Below are positions 1-8,024 of a DNA stretch of 64,000 bases, one piece after another; the first letter of the stretch is position 1, and every line of letters begins with the position of its first letter. The notes below the pieces were generated by a model that had not been told where the DNA came from, made no database searches, and saw only the letters and a program-made list of their open reading frames with translations. The position numbers and the translations under genes are program-made. The stretch is from Leptofilum sp041748655 (GTDB lineage Bacteria; Chloroflexota; Anaerolineae; Promineifilales; Promineifilaceae): positions 1-64,000 of the forward strand of contig JBGTCV010000015.1 in NCBI GenBank assembly GCA_041748655.1. Direction: 5' to 3'.

Positions 1-4
1 TGAC

Positions 5-40
5 GTGGCGAGGAAACAAACTGTTGCCTCGCCACTTTTT
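5..40 (+). terminator. Intrinsic terminator of a gene left of the window
   Basis: A 9-bp stem (GTGGCGAGG / CCTCGCCAC) with a 13-nt loop is followed by five T on the + strand. It would end a + strand transcript entering from the left edge. It touches the stop codon of the convergent small gene at 40-225, and that strand has no T run after the stem. Confidence 0.7.
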
Positions 41-225
41 CACTCTGCCGTCCCCTTCTTCTCTACCTTACCCCCATTGCGATCTTCTTCCCGCAGCTTT
101 TCCAGCGTTCCCACCCGTCGGGCAATATCCTGGACAATGAGTAAGGTTTGGCCCATCACCTGCTCGGTGGTCATGTCGCCTCGCGTCCATCGTTTGATCA
201 CTTCTTCCAGCGTGTAATTTCCCAT
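40..225 (-). CDS. Small helical protein of unknown function (61 aa)
   Basis: I do not recognise this family. The open frame extends upstream to 387, but the ATG at 225 is preceded by a good ribosome site (GGAGG, about 9 nt upstream), and translation from there gives a compact 61-residue protein beginning MGNYTLEEV. The sequence is almost entirely amphipathic helix: a first half with a TxEQxMGQ-like stretch, then a charged segment (RRVGTLEKLREEDRNGGKVEKK) that could be a short coiled coil. No signal peptide, membrane segment or cysteine is visible. It stands alone, convergent with the terminator at the left edge. Existence is supported by the ribosome site and protein-like composition; function is unknown. 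Confidence 0.55.
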   Translation of the reverse strand: MGNYTLEEVIKRWTRGDMTTEQVMGQTLLIVQDIARRVGTLEKLREEDRNGGKVEKKGTAE

Positions 226-590
226 CTGGCACTTCCTCCATGCGTAAAAATTGAAGATAAAAACATGGTGGGTAACGGCCGTTTCCCACCAGCAGCGTCG
301 AGGTGAGCAAACCCCACCGCCAGCATGGCTCAGACTATTGTCCTCTTCCCAAAGCCCAATAGACAGACCACAGGCAGCCAAAACCATCCGGCAAGTTGCA
401 CCGCCAACGTTTAGCTTTTTGGTTAAAACTGTTTTGTTGGAATTTATGGCTGTTGTGGAACGGCCGTTACCGCACCAATGCCGACATTTTACACGGTAGC
501 GAATCTTTTGTCAATAACCAATTTTGCCTTGTTTGGGCTGGTTGATTGACAAATCTCAGATTTTTAAACATACAAGCGCGCGGAGGACGA
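226..590. other. Intergenic stretch without a convincing gene
   Basis: Open frames here are short and lack ribosome sites. The stretch carries two copies of the ACGGCCGT palindrome (at 275 and about 459) that recurs through the whole window. I see no RNA gene or terminator in it. Confidence 0.5.
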
Positions 591-1085
591 TTACGGCCGA
601 TCTTCCCCCACCTCATAAGCAAAACCAGCTCGCTCGGCCACCAATCCCAAATGTTTAGACGTAGCCCGGCTGGGCGCATACGCCCCCGTTTCCCACTCGC
701 TCACTGTTTGCTGGCGCACCCCCAACTCTTCCGCCAGCTCCCCCTGAGATACGCCCATATGCTGGCGCAGCGCCTTAATCATGCCGCTGTTCCACAGTAC
801 CGTATCCCCTGATTTTTCTACCGTATAGGTGAAGCTGGGCCTGGCAAAATGAACCGTTCCAACAGTCAGATCAATCGCAACCACATGGTATCCCGCCGCC
901 ATCCAGGCCACCGCCTGCACCGCACCGCTGCTGCGATTGCTCCACCAGCCCACCCGCGTCCGGGCGCTGCCGGGCAAAGTATTGCCCAATAACCGTTCAA
1001 TCTCGGCCAGCGTCAGCGTAACGGGCTGATTCGCTTGCTGCTGCAAATAGGCGTGCAAAGGAAAATATTTACTGCCTTCTTTCAT
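591..1085 (-). CDS. DUF7662-type domain fused to an XRE helix-turn-helix regulator
   Basis: A two-domain protein of about 164 residues. The N-terminal half (KYFPLHAYLQQQ ... LTLAEIERLLG ... LPGSARTR.GWWSN ... AVAWMAAGYHVVAIDL) has the pattern I know from DUF7662, a small domain often linked to restriction or defence-type proteins. The C-terminal half is an XRE-type HTH (IKALRQHMGVSQGELAEELG followed by VRQQTVSEWETG), so the protein probably binds DNA. The longest frame starts at 1094, but that ATG overlaps a TATAAT box. The next in-frame ATG at 1085 lies 7 nt after the box, so I take 1085 and suspect a leaderless transcript. It is a lone gene divergent from the Lrp-type regulator. The HTH is clear; the role of the first domain is not known. 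Confidence 0.75.
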   Translation of the reverse strand: MKEGSKYFPLHAYLQQQANQPVTLTLAEIERLLGNTLPGSARTRVGWWSNRSSGAVQAVAWMAAGYHVVAIDLTVGTVHFARPSFTYTVEKSGDTVLWNSGMIKALRQHMGVSQGELAEELGVRQQTVSEWETGAYAPSRATSKHLGLVAERAGFAYEVGEDRP

Positions 1086-1092
1086 GCCAAAC

Positions 1093-1121
1093 ATTATACC
1101 AAGCGAGGCGTGATGCGTGAA
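1093..1121 (-). promoter_or_regulatory. Promoter for the DUF7662-HTH gene, probably leaderless
   Basis: On the minus strand a TTCACG -35-like box (1116-1121), a 17-nt spacer and a perfect TATAAT (1093-1098) are followed 7 nt later by the ATG at 1085. Transcription should begin at or next to the A of the start codon. No Shine-Dalgarno sequence can fit. Confidence 0.55.
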
Positions 1122-1172
1122 ACGTGAATCAGATGCGAGTATGCAATCTCCCTAATTGAGGCCATAAACCAA

Positions 1173-1200
1173 TTGACAATCACGAAATTCGTATTAAAAT
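1173..1200 (+). promoter_or_regulatory. Promoter of the Lrp/AsnC regulator
   Basis: TTGACA at 1173-1178, a 16-nt spacer and TAAAAT at 1195-1200. The box lies 26 nt before the ATG at 1227. It also explains why the upstream TTG at 1173, which opens the longest frame, cannot be the start: it is the -35 box itself. Confidence 0.65.
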
Positions 1201-1226
1201 CGCGCTTCAACTACGAGGAACGTAAA

Positions 1227-1700
1227 ATGGATCGATTAGATTACGAAATTCTATCTATCCTACAACAGGATGGGCGGCGATCATTTACAGAGATAGGTAA
1301 AGAGGTTGGTGTCAGCGAGGGGACTGTTCGCAAGCGCGTGACGCGACTGGTGGACGACGGTATTATCCGCATCATTGGGCTGGTAGACCCGCACCTGGTT
1401 GGATTTCACGCCCCTGCCATCATTCAAGTTTCCGTTATCCCACCCCAATTGGAAGAGGCGGCACAAGCCATTGCACAATTCCCAGAAGTCAGCTATTTAT
1501 TAATGGTGTCCGGCGAATTTGATCTCATTGTAGAAGTGCGCTGCCGCAATCGGGAACATCTAGCTTCGTTTATTCGGGATCGTTTGCAAAAAGTAGCAGG
1601 CGTTCAGCGGACCATCTCCTCGCTGGTTTTGCACACCTACAAGCTGGCTGAACCCAGCGTGCTGGATTTTCTGGAAGAAGAGACAGCTTCAACATCTTGA
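1227..1700 (+). CDS. Lrp/AsnC family transcriptional regulator
   Basis: 157 residues from the ATG at 1227 (GAGG ribosome site about 10 nt upstream). Residues 1-60 form the typical AsnC-type winged HTH (LDYEILSILQQDGRRSFTEIG, then VSEGTVRKRVTRLVDDGIIRI). The rest is the RAM ligand-binding fold (VGFHAPAIIQVSV ... PEVSYLLMVSGEFDLIVEVRCRNREHLASFI ... GVQRTISSLVL). Family members bind DNA as dimers to octamers and respond to amino acids or related metabolites. The gene lies 35 nt upstream of potA and heads the polyamine cluster in the same direction, so control of that cluster is the natural inference; the effector could be a polyamine, GABA or an amino acid. Length and domains are normal for the family. 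Confidence 0.9.
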   Translation: MDRLDYEILSILQQDGRRSFTEIGKEVGVSEGTVRKRVTRLVDDGIIRIIGLVDPHLVGFHAPAIIQVSVIPPQLEEAAQAIAQFPEVSYLLMVSGEFDLIVEVRCRNREHLASFIRDRLQKVAGVQRTISSLVLHTYKLAEPSVLDFLEEETASTS

Positions 1701-1735
1701 TCAAACAACTCAATTCACGCTTTTGGAGATAAACA

Positions 1736-2917
1736 TTGTCTATTAGTGTAAAGCTCGATCACGTTACAAAACAGTTTGGCGATTTTACGGCCGTTCACGA
1801 CATAGAGCTGGAAATTGCCGACGGCGAATTTTTTTCCATGCTCGGCCCCAGCGGCTGCGGCAAAACCACCACCCTGCGCATGATTGCCGGTTTCGAACAG
1901 CCCACCAGCGGCGAACTGTACATCATGGGGCAGCCCGTAGCCGGAATTCCCGCGTACCGCCGCCCCGTCAACACCGTCTTTCAAAACTACGCCCTCTTTC
2001 CCCACATGACGGTGGCCCAAAACGTCGCCTTTGGGCTGGAAATGGCCAAAGTGCCCCAAACAGAAATTCAAAAGCGCGTGGCCGCCTCCCTGGAATTGGT
2101 GCAGATGAGCCCAATGAGTGAACGAAAGCCACGCCAGCTTTCGGGTGGGCAGCAGCAGCGTGTCGCCCTGGCTCGCGCTTTGGTCAATCGGCCCAAGGTG
2201 CTGCTGCTAGACGAGCCGCTGGGCGCGCTGGACCTGAAGCTGCGCAAAGCGATGCAGCTGGAGCTGAAACAAATCCAGAGCGAGGTGGGCATCACCTTCA
2301 TCTACGTCACCCACGATCAGGAAGAAGCGATGACAATGTCTGACCGTATCGCCGTCATGAGCCACGGCCTGGTGCAGCAAATTGGCTCGCCACGCGAGAT
2401 TTATGAGCATCCCCAGAACCGCTTTGTGGCCGATTTTATAGGCGAAACCAACTTTCTAGAAGGCAAAGTGCAAGAAATAAATGGCGTGGTTAAGCTGTCC
2501 ATTGGTAGCTCTCACCTGATTGGTTGCACCGACCTACCCTTGAATGTAGGCCAAAAAGCGTATCTGGCCATCCGTCCTGAAAAAATTAACCTCTACCCGG
2601 CGGGCAAGGTTACAGTACGGGACATTGAGCTAGACGCCGAGCAAATTGCCGAGGCGTTTGGCGGGCATATTCCATCTGGCCCCTTCGACATTCGTCAGGT
2701 CTTAAAGCAAGAGCATGAAAGCATTACCATCAATGGCCAGATCGCTGAATCGATTTATATTGGAACGGATACGCGCTACCGGGTAAAAATATTAGGGGAT
2801 CAGCAGCTTATTGTACGTTCCCAGAATTTTGGCGACCGGTACGACACAACGTTTTCGGTTGGGGACGAGGTGCTGCTGCACTGGCCCGCCGAAAATGCCC
2901 GGATTTTAACGGAGTAA
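1736..2917 (+). CDS. potA: Spermidine/putrescine ABC transporter ATPase PotA
   Basis: 393-residue ATPase that powers polyamine import. Visible motifs: Walker A GPSGCGKTT (37-45), Q-loop region NYALFPHMTV, signature LSGGQQQ (135-141), Walker B LLLDEP (156-161) and H-loop VTHDQEEAMTMSDRIAVM. The C-terminal third resembles the TOBE regulatory domain and contains the AIRPEKI motif. Start is the TTG at 1736, with GGAG about 8 nt upstream; no ATG in frame fits the ATPase N terminus better. It leads the tightly packed potABC genes (4 nt to potB). PotA-type ATPases are close to other di-group importers, but the PotB/C/D partners make the polyamine assignment firm at family level; the exact substrate (putrescine, spermidine or another cation) cannot be read from sequence. 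Confidence 0.92.
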   Translation: MSISVKLDHVTKQFGDFTAVHDIELEIADGEFFSMLGPSGCGKTTTLRMIAGFEQPTSGELYIMGQPVAGIPAYRRPVNTVFQNYALFPHMTVAQNVAFGLEMAKVPQTEIQKRVAASLELVQMSPMSERKPRQLSGGQQQRVALARALVNRPKVLLLDEPLGALDLKLRKAMQLELKQIQSEVGITFIYVTHDQEEAMTMSDRIAVMSHGLVQQIGSPREIYEHPQNRFVADFIGETNFLEGKVQEINGVVKLSIGSSHLIGCTDLPLNVGQKAYLAIRPEKINLYPAGKVTVRDIELDAEQIAEAFGGHIPSGPFDIRQVLKQEHESITINGQIAESIYIGTDTRYRVKILGDQQLIVRSQNFGDRYDTTFSVGDEVLLHWPAENARILTE

Positions 2918-2921
2918 GCGC

Positions 2922-4238
2922 ATGGGCACGATAGCAATGACACCCATGGAAGCAGGCCCAAATCTGATGAAGCGGCTGGCGGCTTATTTGGGTTGGATGG
3001 GAACGGCCGTTTGGCTCATCCTCCTAATCCGCTGGATCACTTTTGGCAGCTTTGGCTGGACCCCCCTCAAGCTGGAGTTAACCCTGGCCGATATGGCACC
3101 TATTGTCGCCTACATTTTGTATGGCGGGCTGGCTGTTCTGGATTTTTCAGTAGCCTGGCTGCTCTTTCAGGAAAAGCGGCTCGGTGATCAGCTGGGGCTG
3201 GTGCGCGGCCTGGTGGGCGTCACTACGGCCCTGGCTTACTACTTTACCATAGGTGATTTTTACACTGCCTGTTTTTTGCTGGCAGCCAGCGGCATGCTCG
3301 TTTTGCTTATCTGGCAGCAAACTGGCTGGGTTCTCAACTATCCCGCCGCCTTTTGGCTTATTATCTTTTTTGTGCTGCCCAACCTGATTGTGCTGGTGGT
3401 TAGCCTGGGCAGCCGGTCGCTGAGCGGCACGGTAATCTACCCAGAATTTAGCTTTCGCAATATTGGCAGCTACTTTGATAATTACGGCCGTTTCTTCTCC
3501 ACTATCAATGGCCAATACCTCTACCTGCGCATCCTGTGGCGCTCCGTCTGGCTTGCTTTCCTCAACACCGTCATCTGCCTGCTATTAGGCTACCCCTTTG
3601 CTTACTGGATTGCCCGCCAGCCTCAAAAATACCGCAACATCCTAATCTTCCTGGTAATGATTCCCTTCTGGACCAACTTTCTGGTGCGCACCTACGCCTG
3701 GATGCTTATCCTGCGCGACTCTGGCCTCATCAACAACTTCTGGACCATTACCCTGCATGATCTGGCCGTCAGCCTCTCTGGCAGCAGCCAATTTTTTGCC
3801 GGGCTCGCCACCATTACCCAGAACAAACTGCCGCTGCTTTTTAACCAATCGGCCGTTTTCCTGGGACTTTTCTACGGTTTCTTTCCCTTCGTCGTGCTGC
3901 CGCTCTACAGCAACCTGGAAAAGCTCGATTGGTCGCTGCTGGAAGCTGCCTCGGACCTGGGGGCCAACACCTGGAACCGCGTTACCCGCATCCTGCTGCC
4001 GCTCACCATGCCCGGCATCGTCGCCGCCGCCATCATCGTTTTCATTCCCTCACTCGGCGCTTACGTCACCCCAGACTTGCTCGGAGGTGGCAAAGTTGCG
4101 CTGCTGGGCAACCTGCTCCAGCAGCAGTTCATGACCGCCCGCGACTGGCCCTTTGGCTCCGCCATCGGCTTTATTATGATGACCCTCATGTTGTTGGCCA
4201 TCGCCATCTACTTCCGCGTTGGCGGACGGGAGCAATAA
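2922..4238 (+). CDS. potB: Polyamine ABC transporter permease PotB with an N-terminal membrane extension
   Basis: 438-residue inner-membrane permease. The C-terminal 300 residues are a normal PotB: MetI-like fold with the EAA loop LEAASDLGANTWNRVTRILLPLTMPGI that docks on PotA. Unlike the usual 280-320 residue PotB, this protein has roughly 140 extra residues at the front with about four hydrophobic segments (near 24-40, 58-82, 94-110 and 112-131) before the canonical first helix (about 142-162). No ATG with a strong ribosome site just before the canonical domain is obvious, and the extension is open and protein-like, so I take it as real. The gene starts 4 nt after potA and ends 2 nt before potC. 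Confidence 0.9.
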   Translation: MGTIAMTPMEAGPNLMKRLAAYLGWMGTAVWLILLIRWITFGSFGWTPLKLELTLADMAPIVAYILYGGLAVLDFSVAWLLFQEKRLGDQLGLVRGLVGVTTALAYYFTIGDFYTACFLLAASGMLVLLIWQQTGWVLNYPAAFWLIIFFVLPNLIVLVVSLGSRSLSGTVIYPEFSFRNIGSYFDNYGRFFSTINGQYLYLRILWRSVWLAFLNTVICLLLGYPFAYWIARQPQKYRNILIFLVMIPFWTNFLVRTYAWMLILRDSGLINNFWTITLHDLAVSLSGSSQFFAGLATITQNKLPLLFNQSAVFLGLFYGFFPFVVLPLYSNLEKLDWSLLEAASDLGANTWNRVTRILLPLTMPGIVAAAIIVFIPSLGAYVTPDLLGGGKVALLGNLLQQQFMTARDWPFGSAIGFIMMTLMLLAIAIYFRVGGREQ

Positions 4239-4240
4239 CC

Positions 4241-5074
4241 ATGAGCGCAACCACCCTCTCAGCCCGACCAATGCCCAGAAAACCATCCGTCCAAAACCGG
4301 CTAAAAGCCGCTTTCAACAAACGCGCCCTGCTGTGGCTGGCGGTAGGTCTCTTCCTGTTTCTTTACATCCCCATCATCATCCTCATCATCTACTCCTTTA
4401 ACGACAGCCGCCAGATTGGCATCTGGAACGGCTTCACTCTTCGCTGGTATAGCGCACTGCTCCGCAATCAATCGGTTCTCGACGCGCTGAAGCTAAGCTT
4501 ATGGGTTGCCTTCTGGTCTACCATTATCAGCACCTTTCTGGGAACCTTAACCGCCCTGGCTCTGGAACGGCACCGCTTTTGGGGCAAAGTTACCTACGAC
4601 GCCATCCTTTATCTACCCATCATTATCCCGGACATTGTGATGGCGCTCTCTACCCTGCTCTTTTTTGTGGTTTTGGGCGTCGCCCTTAGCAAATACACCA
4701 TTCTAATTGCCCATGTCGCCTTCAACATTTCATTCGTTGCCATTGTGGTGCGGGCCAGGTTGGCCGATATGAGCAGCACGCTGGAAGAAGCCGCCGCCGA
4801 TCTAGGGGCCAACGAATGGCAAACCTTTCGGCGGGTGACGCTGCCGCTGCTCACGCCGGGCATCCTGTCCGGCGCACTGTTGGCATTCACCCTGTCACTG
4901 GATGATTTTGTCATCACTTTTTTTGTGGCAGGGCCGGGTTCCACCACCCTGCCAGTGCGCGTCTACTCCATGATTCGCTTTGGTCTGACGCCAGAGGTGA
5001 ATGCGGTTTCTACACTTATGTTTTTGGGTTCAACGCTGCTGGTTGTCATCTCACTGGTGCTCCAGCGACGATAA
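4241..5074 (+). CDS. potC: Polyamine ABC transporter permease PotC
   Basis: 277 residues from the ATG at 4241, directly after the potB stop. It has the second MetI-like permease fold of the importer: first membrane helix LLWLAVGLFLFLYIPIIILIIYSF, the FNDSR/FTLRWY region typical of PotC, and the EAA loop EEAAADLGANEWQTFRRVTLPLLTPGI near residue 190. The conserved LDDFVITFF segment follows. The open frame runs further upstream inside potB, but that part is a shadow. PotB and PotC form the membrane channel with two PotA subunits below and PotD as the external binding protein. Length is typical. Confidence 0.92.
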   Translation: MSATTLSARPMPRKPSVQNRLKAAFNKRALLWLAVGLFLFLYIPIIILIIYSFNDSRQIGIWNGFTLRWYSALLRNQSVLDALKLSLWVAFWSTIISTFLGTLTALALERHRFWGKVTYDAILYLPIIIPDIVMALSTLLFFVVLGVALSKYTILIAHVAFNISFVAIVVRARLADMSSTLEEAAADLGANEWQTFRRVTLPLLTPGILSGALLAFTLSLDDFVITFFVAGPGSTTLPVRVYSMIRFGLTPEVNAVSTLMFLGSTLLVVISLVLQRR

Positions 5075-5164
5075 GGATGCGTTTGTAAATAACTTTTGAG
5101 TAAAAAAAACGCATCCGCAAGGTTTGCCCGTTCATCAAAATCCAAAGTTGAAAATGGGCAAACC
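5075..5164. repeat. Two stem-loops between potC and potD
   Basis: Two inverted repeats follow the potC stop: GGATGCGTTT (5075-5084) with AAACGCATCC (5107-5116), then GGTTTGCCC (5121-5129) with GGGCAAACC (5156-5164). Neither is followed by a T run. Hairpins before a binding-protein gene often stabilise or attenuate the mRNA so the binding protein is made in a different amount from the permeases; that role here is inference. Confidence 0.6.
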
Positions 5165-5245
5165 CTAAACTGTCGGATTGTGAAAAGCGATTGTTGGACC
5201 AAAGCTTATACAGCTTTTCACATTAGTTTTCCGAGGAGGAACAGA

Positions 5246-6391
5246 ATGAAGAAATGGATCTTGAGTTTACTGTTTGTTTTGCTTTTAGCCGCCTGTGGCG
5301 GTGGGCCAGGTGGTGGCCCGGCCTCAGACGCAGAAGACAGCGGTGCCGAAAGCACCTCATCCGGAGAAGTGCAGCTGGCTTCTGAGCTAAGCGTCTACAA
5401 CTGGTCTGAATACATCGACGAAGAGAAGATTACCGAGTATGAAGATACCTACGGGGTAGACATCATTTATGACACCTTTGCTTCCAATGAAGATTTGCTG
5501 GCCAAACTTCAAGCTGGCGCTGAAGGGTATGATGTCATCTTCCCGTCTGACTACATGGTGTCCATCATGATTGATCTGGGCTTGTTGGCGGAAATTGATA
5601 CGGCCGATTTGCCCAATTTCGCCAACCTGGACCCTCAGTTTCTGGATGCTCCGTTTGATCCAGGCAATCAGCATTGTGTGCCTTACCAATGGGGCACCAC
5701 CGGCATAGGCTATCAGGCAGACAACGAGTTTTTCCAGGAAAATCCGCCGGACAGCTGGGCCTACGTTTTTGAGCCAGAATTGCTAGAACAGTACGCCAGA
5801 GACGGCATCAACGTCTTAAATGATCCGCGCGAAGTGATTGGCGCGGCGCTCATCTACCTGGGCTACGATCCCAATACCAGCAATCCGGCAGAATTAGATG
5901 AAGCCCGCGATTTAATATTACGCGCCAAACCATACTGGAAAACGTTCAACAGTGAAGATTACGCCAATACTTTGCTCATCCCCGGTGAAGTAACCCTCAC
6001 TCTAGCCTGGAGTGGTGGTGTGGCATCCGCCTATTGGGGCACTTATGATGATGAGACGGAAGATGGCGACTGGTATTACGTAATTCCCCAAGAAGGTGCC
6101 GTCAAATGGCTAGACAATATCTGCATCACGGCTTCTTCCACCCGGTATCAAACAGCGCTGCACTTCATGAATTACCTGTTGGATGCGGAAGTCGGAGGGG
6201 CCATCACCAACTATACCTACTATGCCAGCCCCAATTTAGCCGCTCAGGAATATATTCTGGAAGAAATTCTGGAAGACGAGGGTATTTTCCCAGCCCAGGA
6301 AGTTCAGGAAAAGCTGATCTGGCTGGTAGAAGTGGGTGAGGCGGTGTTTTTGTATGATGAGCTGTGGACGACCGTTAAAGCGTCACAGTAA
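5246..6391 (+). CDS. potD: Spermidine/putrescine-binding lipoprotein PotD
   Basis: 381-residue extracellular substrate-binding protein. Start is the ATG at 5246 with a strong ribosome site (GAGGAGGA); the frame is open further upstream but without a signal peptide. The N terminus MKKWILSLLFVLLLAAC is a lipoprotein signal with the acylated Cys at 17, followed by a Gly/Ser/Glu linker. The mature part begins with LSVYNWSEYIDEEKITEYE, the hallmark opening of PotD/PotF proteins, and contains LAKLQAGAEGYDVIFPSDYMV and VPYQWGTTGIGY. It completes the potABCD importer; the gap to potC holds two stem-loops. A heptamer hairpin begins 3 nt after its stop. Confidence 0.93.
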   Translation: MKKWILSLLFVLLLAACGGGPGGGPASDAEDSGAESTSSGEVQLASELSVYNWSEYIDEEKITEYEDTYGVDIIYDTFASNEDLLAKLQAGAEGYDVIFPSDYMVSIMIDLGLLAEIDTADLPNFANLDPQFLDAPFDPGNQHCVPYQWGTTGIGYQADNEFFQENPPDSWAYVFEPELLEQYARDGINVLNDPREVIGAALIYLGYDPNTSNPAELDEARDLILRAKPYWKTFNSEDYANTLLIPGEVTLTLAWSGGVASAYWGTYDDETEDGDWYYVIPQEGAVKWLDNICITASSTRYQTALHFMNYLLDAEVGGAITNYTYYASPNLAAQEYILEEILEDEGIFPAQEVQEKLIWLVEVGEAVFLYDELWTTVKASQ

Positions 6392-6393
6392 AC

Positions 6394-6459
6394 TTTAAGT
6401 AAAAAGTAAAAAGTGAAAAGTTTACCGCTTCTCACTTTTTACTTTTCACTTATCACTCT
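6394..6459. repeat. Heptamer hairpin repeat, copy 1 (potD / aldehyde dehydrogenase)
   Basis: Left arm of A-rich units (GTAAAAA, GTGAAAA) and right arm of the complementary units (TTTTTAC, TTTTCAC, TTATCAC), with a short loop around 6421-6430. The units repeat every 7 nt. The next gene starts 26 nt downstream with its own ribosome site. Confidence 0.8.
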
Positions 6460-6484
6460 CTCCCACATTTAAAGGACCGTCCCG

Positions 6485-7951
6485 ATGCAGATGTACATAA
6501 ATGGGGTTTTTACGTCTGGCAGCGCCACAGAACTTATTTCGGTTATCAATCCAGCGACAGAAGAGATGATTGACACCGTGCCGGTGGGTACGGCCGTTGA
6601 CATTTACACGGCCGTATCTGCCGCCAAAACCGCCTTCCCCACCTGGAAGCGCATCCCCGCCTGGGAACGGGCCGGGCTGCTGCATGAAGCGGCCCGCAAA
6701 ATGCAAAACCATGCCGAGGAACTGACCCACCTGCTGACGATTGAAGAAGGCAAACCATTTGTGGAAAACGAAGAAGAGGTGTTCTGGACCTACGACACCT
6801 TCAACTATTACGCCGAGCTGGGACGGCACGAACGCGGCCGTTTTTTGCCGCCGGGCGACCCCGATCAGCTCAACTTTGTCATCAAAGAGCCATATGGCGT
6901 AGTCGGCTGCATTATTCCCTGGAATTTTCCTTTGCTGCTGCTGGCCTGGAAGCTGGCTCCAGCATTGGCGGCGGGCAATACGGCCGTTATCAAACCATCT
7001 GAATACACCCCCCTCGCCACGCTGAAACTGATTGAGCTGGCCTTCGACCACTTCCCGCCGGGCGTGGTCAACGTGGTCACCGGCGCGGGAGAAACGGGCG
7101 AAGCGCTGGTGCGCCATCCCGACGTGCCGCTGATTGCCTTTACCGGCTCCGTGGCCACCGGGCAGCGTATTGCCAGCATCGCCGCGCCAATGATGAAAAA
7201 GCTGCACCTGGAGCTGGGCGGCAAAGATCCGCTGGTGGTCGGGCCAGATGTGGCGATGGAGCTGGCAGTCAAGGCCACCGCCTACGCCGGGCTGATCAAC
7301 GCCGGGCAGGTGTGTACCAGTTCGGAACGGATTTATGTCCATGAGTTGATGATCGGCCGTTTCTCTGAAGAGTTGGCCGATTTTGTAGGCAATCTCAAGC
7401 TGGGCAATGGTCTGGAGCCAAACACCGACATCGGGCCGATGCTGCGTAACCATTTTCGGGAAAAGGTAGAGGGGCAAATTGCCTCGGCAGTGCAGGCTGG
7501 GGCGAAGGTGTTGGTGGGGGGTAAACGGCCGTCGCACCTCAATCGCGGTTTCTTTTTGGAACCGGCCGTCATCATCAATGTGAACCACAACATGAGCCTC
7601 ATGCGTGACGAAACGTTCGGCCCCACGCTGCCCCTCATGCCCTATCGCGATTTCGACGAAGCCATCGCCCTGGCTAACGACACCAGCATGGGGCTGGGGG
7701 CGACTCTGCTTAGCCACGACGCCAAACTGGTGAAACAGTTCTTTGAAGAGGTGAAAGCAGGCACCATCTGGATCAACGACCCGCTCACCGACAATTTTGC
7801 CGGGCCGTTTGGCGGCATGAAGATGACCGGCGGTGGGCGCGAATTGGGCCAGGAAGGGATCGACGAATTTTACGAAATAAAACACGTTCATTGGGACGTG
7901 GCAGGGAAGATTAAGGATTACTGGTTTCCGTACGGGAAGGAGGGGAAGTGA
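6485..7951 (+). CDS. NAD(P)-dependent aldehyde dehydrogenase
   Basis: 488-residue member of the aldehyde dehydrogenase superfamily, full length. Visible: the PWNFPLLL motif at about 145-152, the cofactor-binding KPSE at 170-173, GSVATG at 221-226, the general base Glu243 in LELGGK, and the catalytic Cys277 in GQVCTSS. It oxidises an aldehyde to the acid in the cytoplasm. In this setting the likely substrates are 4-aminobutyraldehyde (from putrescine) or succinate semialdehyde (from GABA); the closest look is to the betaine/aminobutyraldehyde group, but which substrate it prefers cannot be told. It stands between potD and a flavin amine oxidase, with repeat hairpins on both sides. Its last codons overlap the start of repeat copy 2. 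Confidence 0.9.
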   Translation: MQMYINGVFTSGSATELISVINPATEEMIDTVPVGTAVDIYTAVSAAKTAFPTWKRIPAWERAGLLHEAARKMQNHAEELTHLLTIEEGKPFVENEEEVFWTYDTFNYYAELGRHERGRFLPPGDPDQLNFVIKEPYGVVGCIIPWNFPLLLLAWKLAPALAAGNTAVIKPSEYTPLATLKLIELAFDHFPPGVVNVVTGAGETGEALVRHPDVPLIAFTGSVATGQRIASIAAPMMKKLHLELGGKDPLVVGPDVAMELAVKATAYAGLINAGQVCTSSERIYVHELMIGRFSEELADFVGNLKLGNGLEPNTDIGPMLRNHFREKVEGQIASAVQAGAKVLVGGKRPSHLNRGFFLEPAVIINVNHNMSLMRDETFGPTLPLMPYRDFDEAIALANDTSMGLGATLLSHDAKLVKQFFEEVKAGTIWINDPLTDNFAGPFGGMKMTGGGRELGQEGIDEFYEIKHVHWDVAGKIKDYWFPYGKEGK

Positions 7952-8017
7952 AAAGTGATAAGTGAGAAGTGATAAGTGGGCAGCTACTTTTTACTTTTCA
8001 CTTTTTACTTTTCACTC
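7946..8017. repeat. Heptamer hairpin repeat, copy 2
   Basis: Left arm GTGAAAAGTGATAAGTGAG..., right arm TTTTTACTTTTCACTTTTTAC..., loop near 7978-7986. The left arm starts inside the last codons of the aldehyde dehydrogenase and supplies its stop (TGA in GAAGTGAAAA). The next start codon is 8 nt beyond the right arm. Confidence 0.8.
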
Positions 8018-8024
8018 TGAAAAA

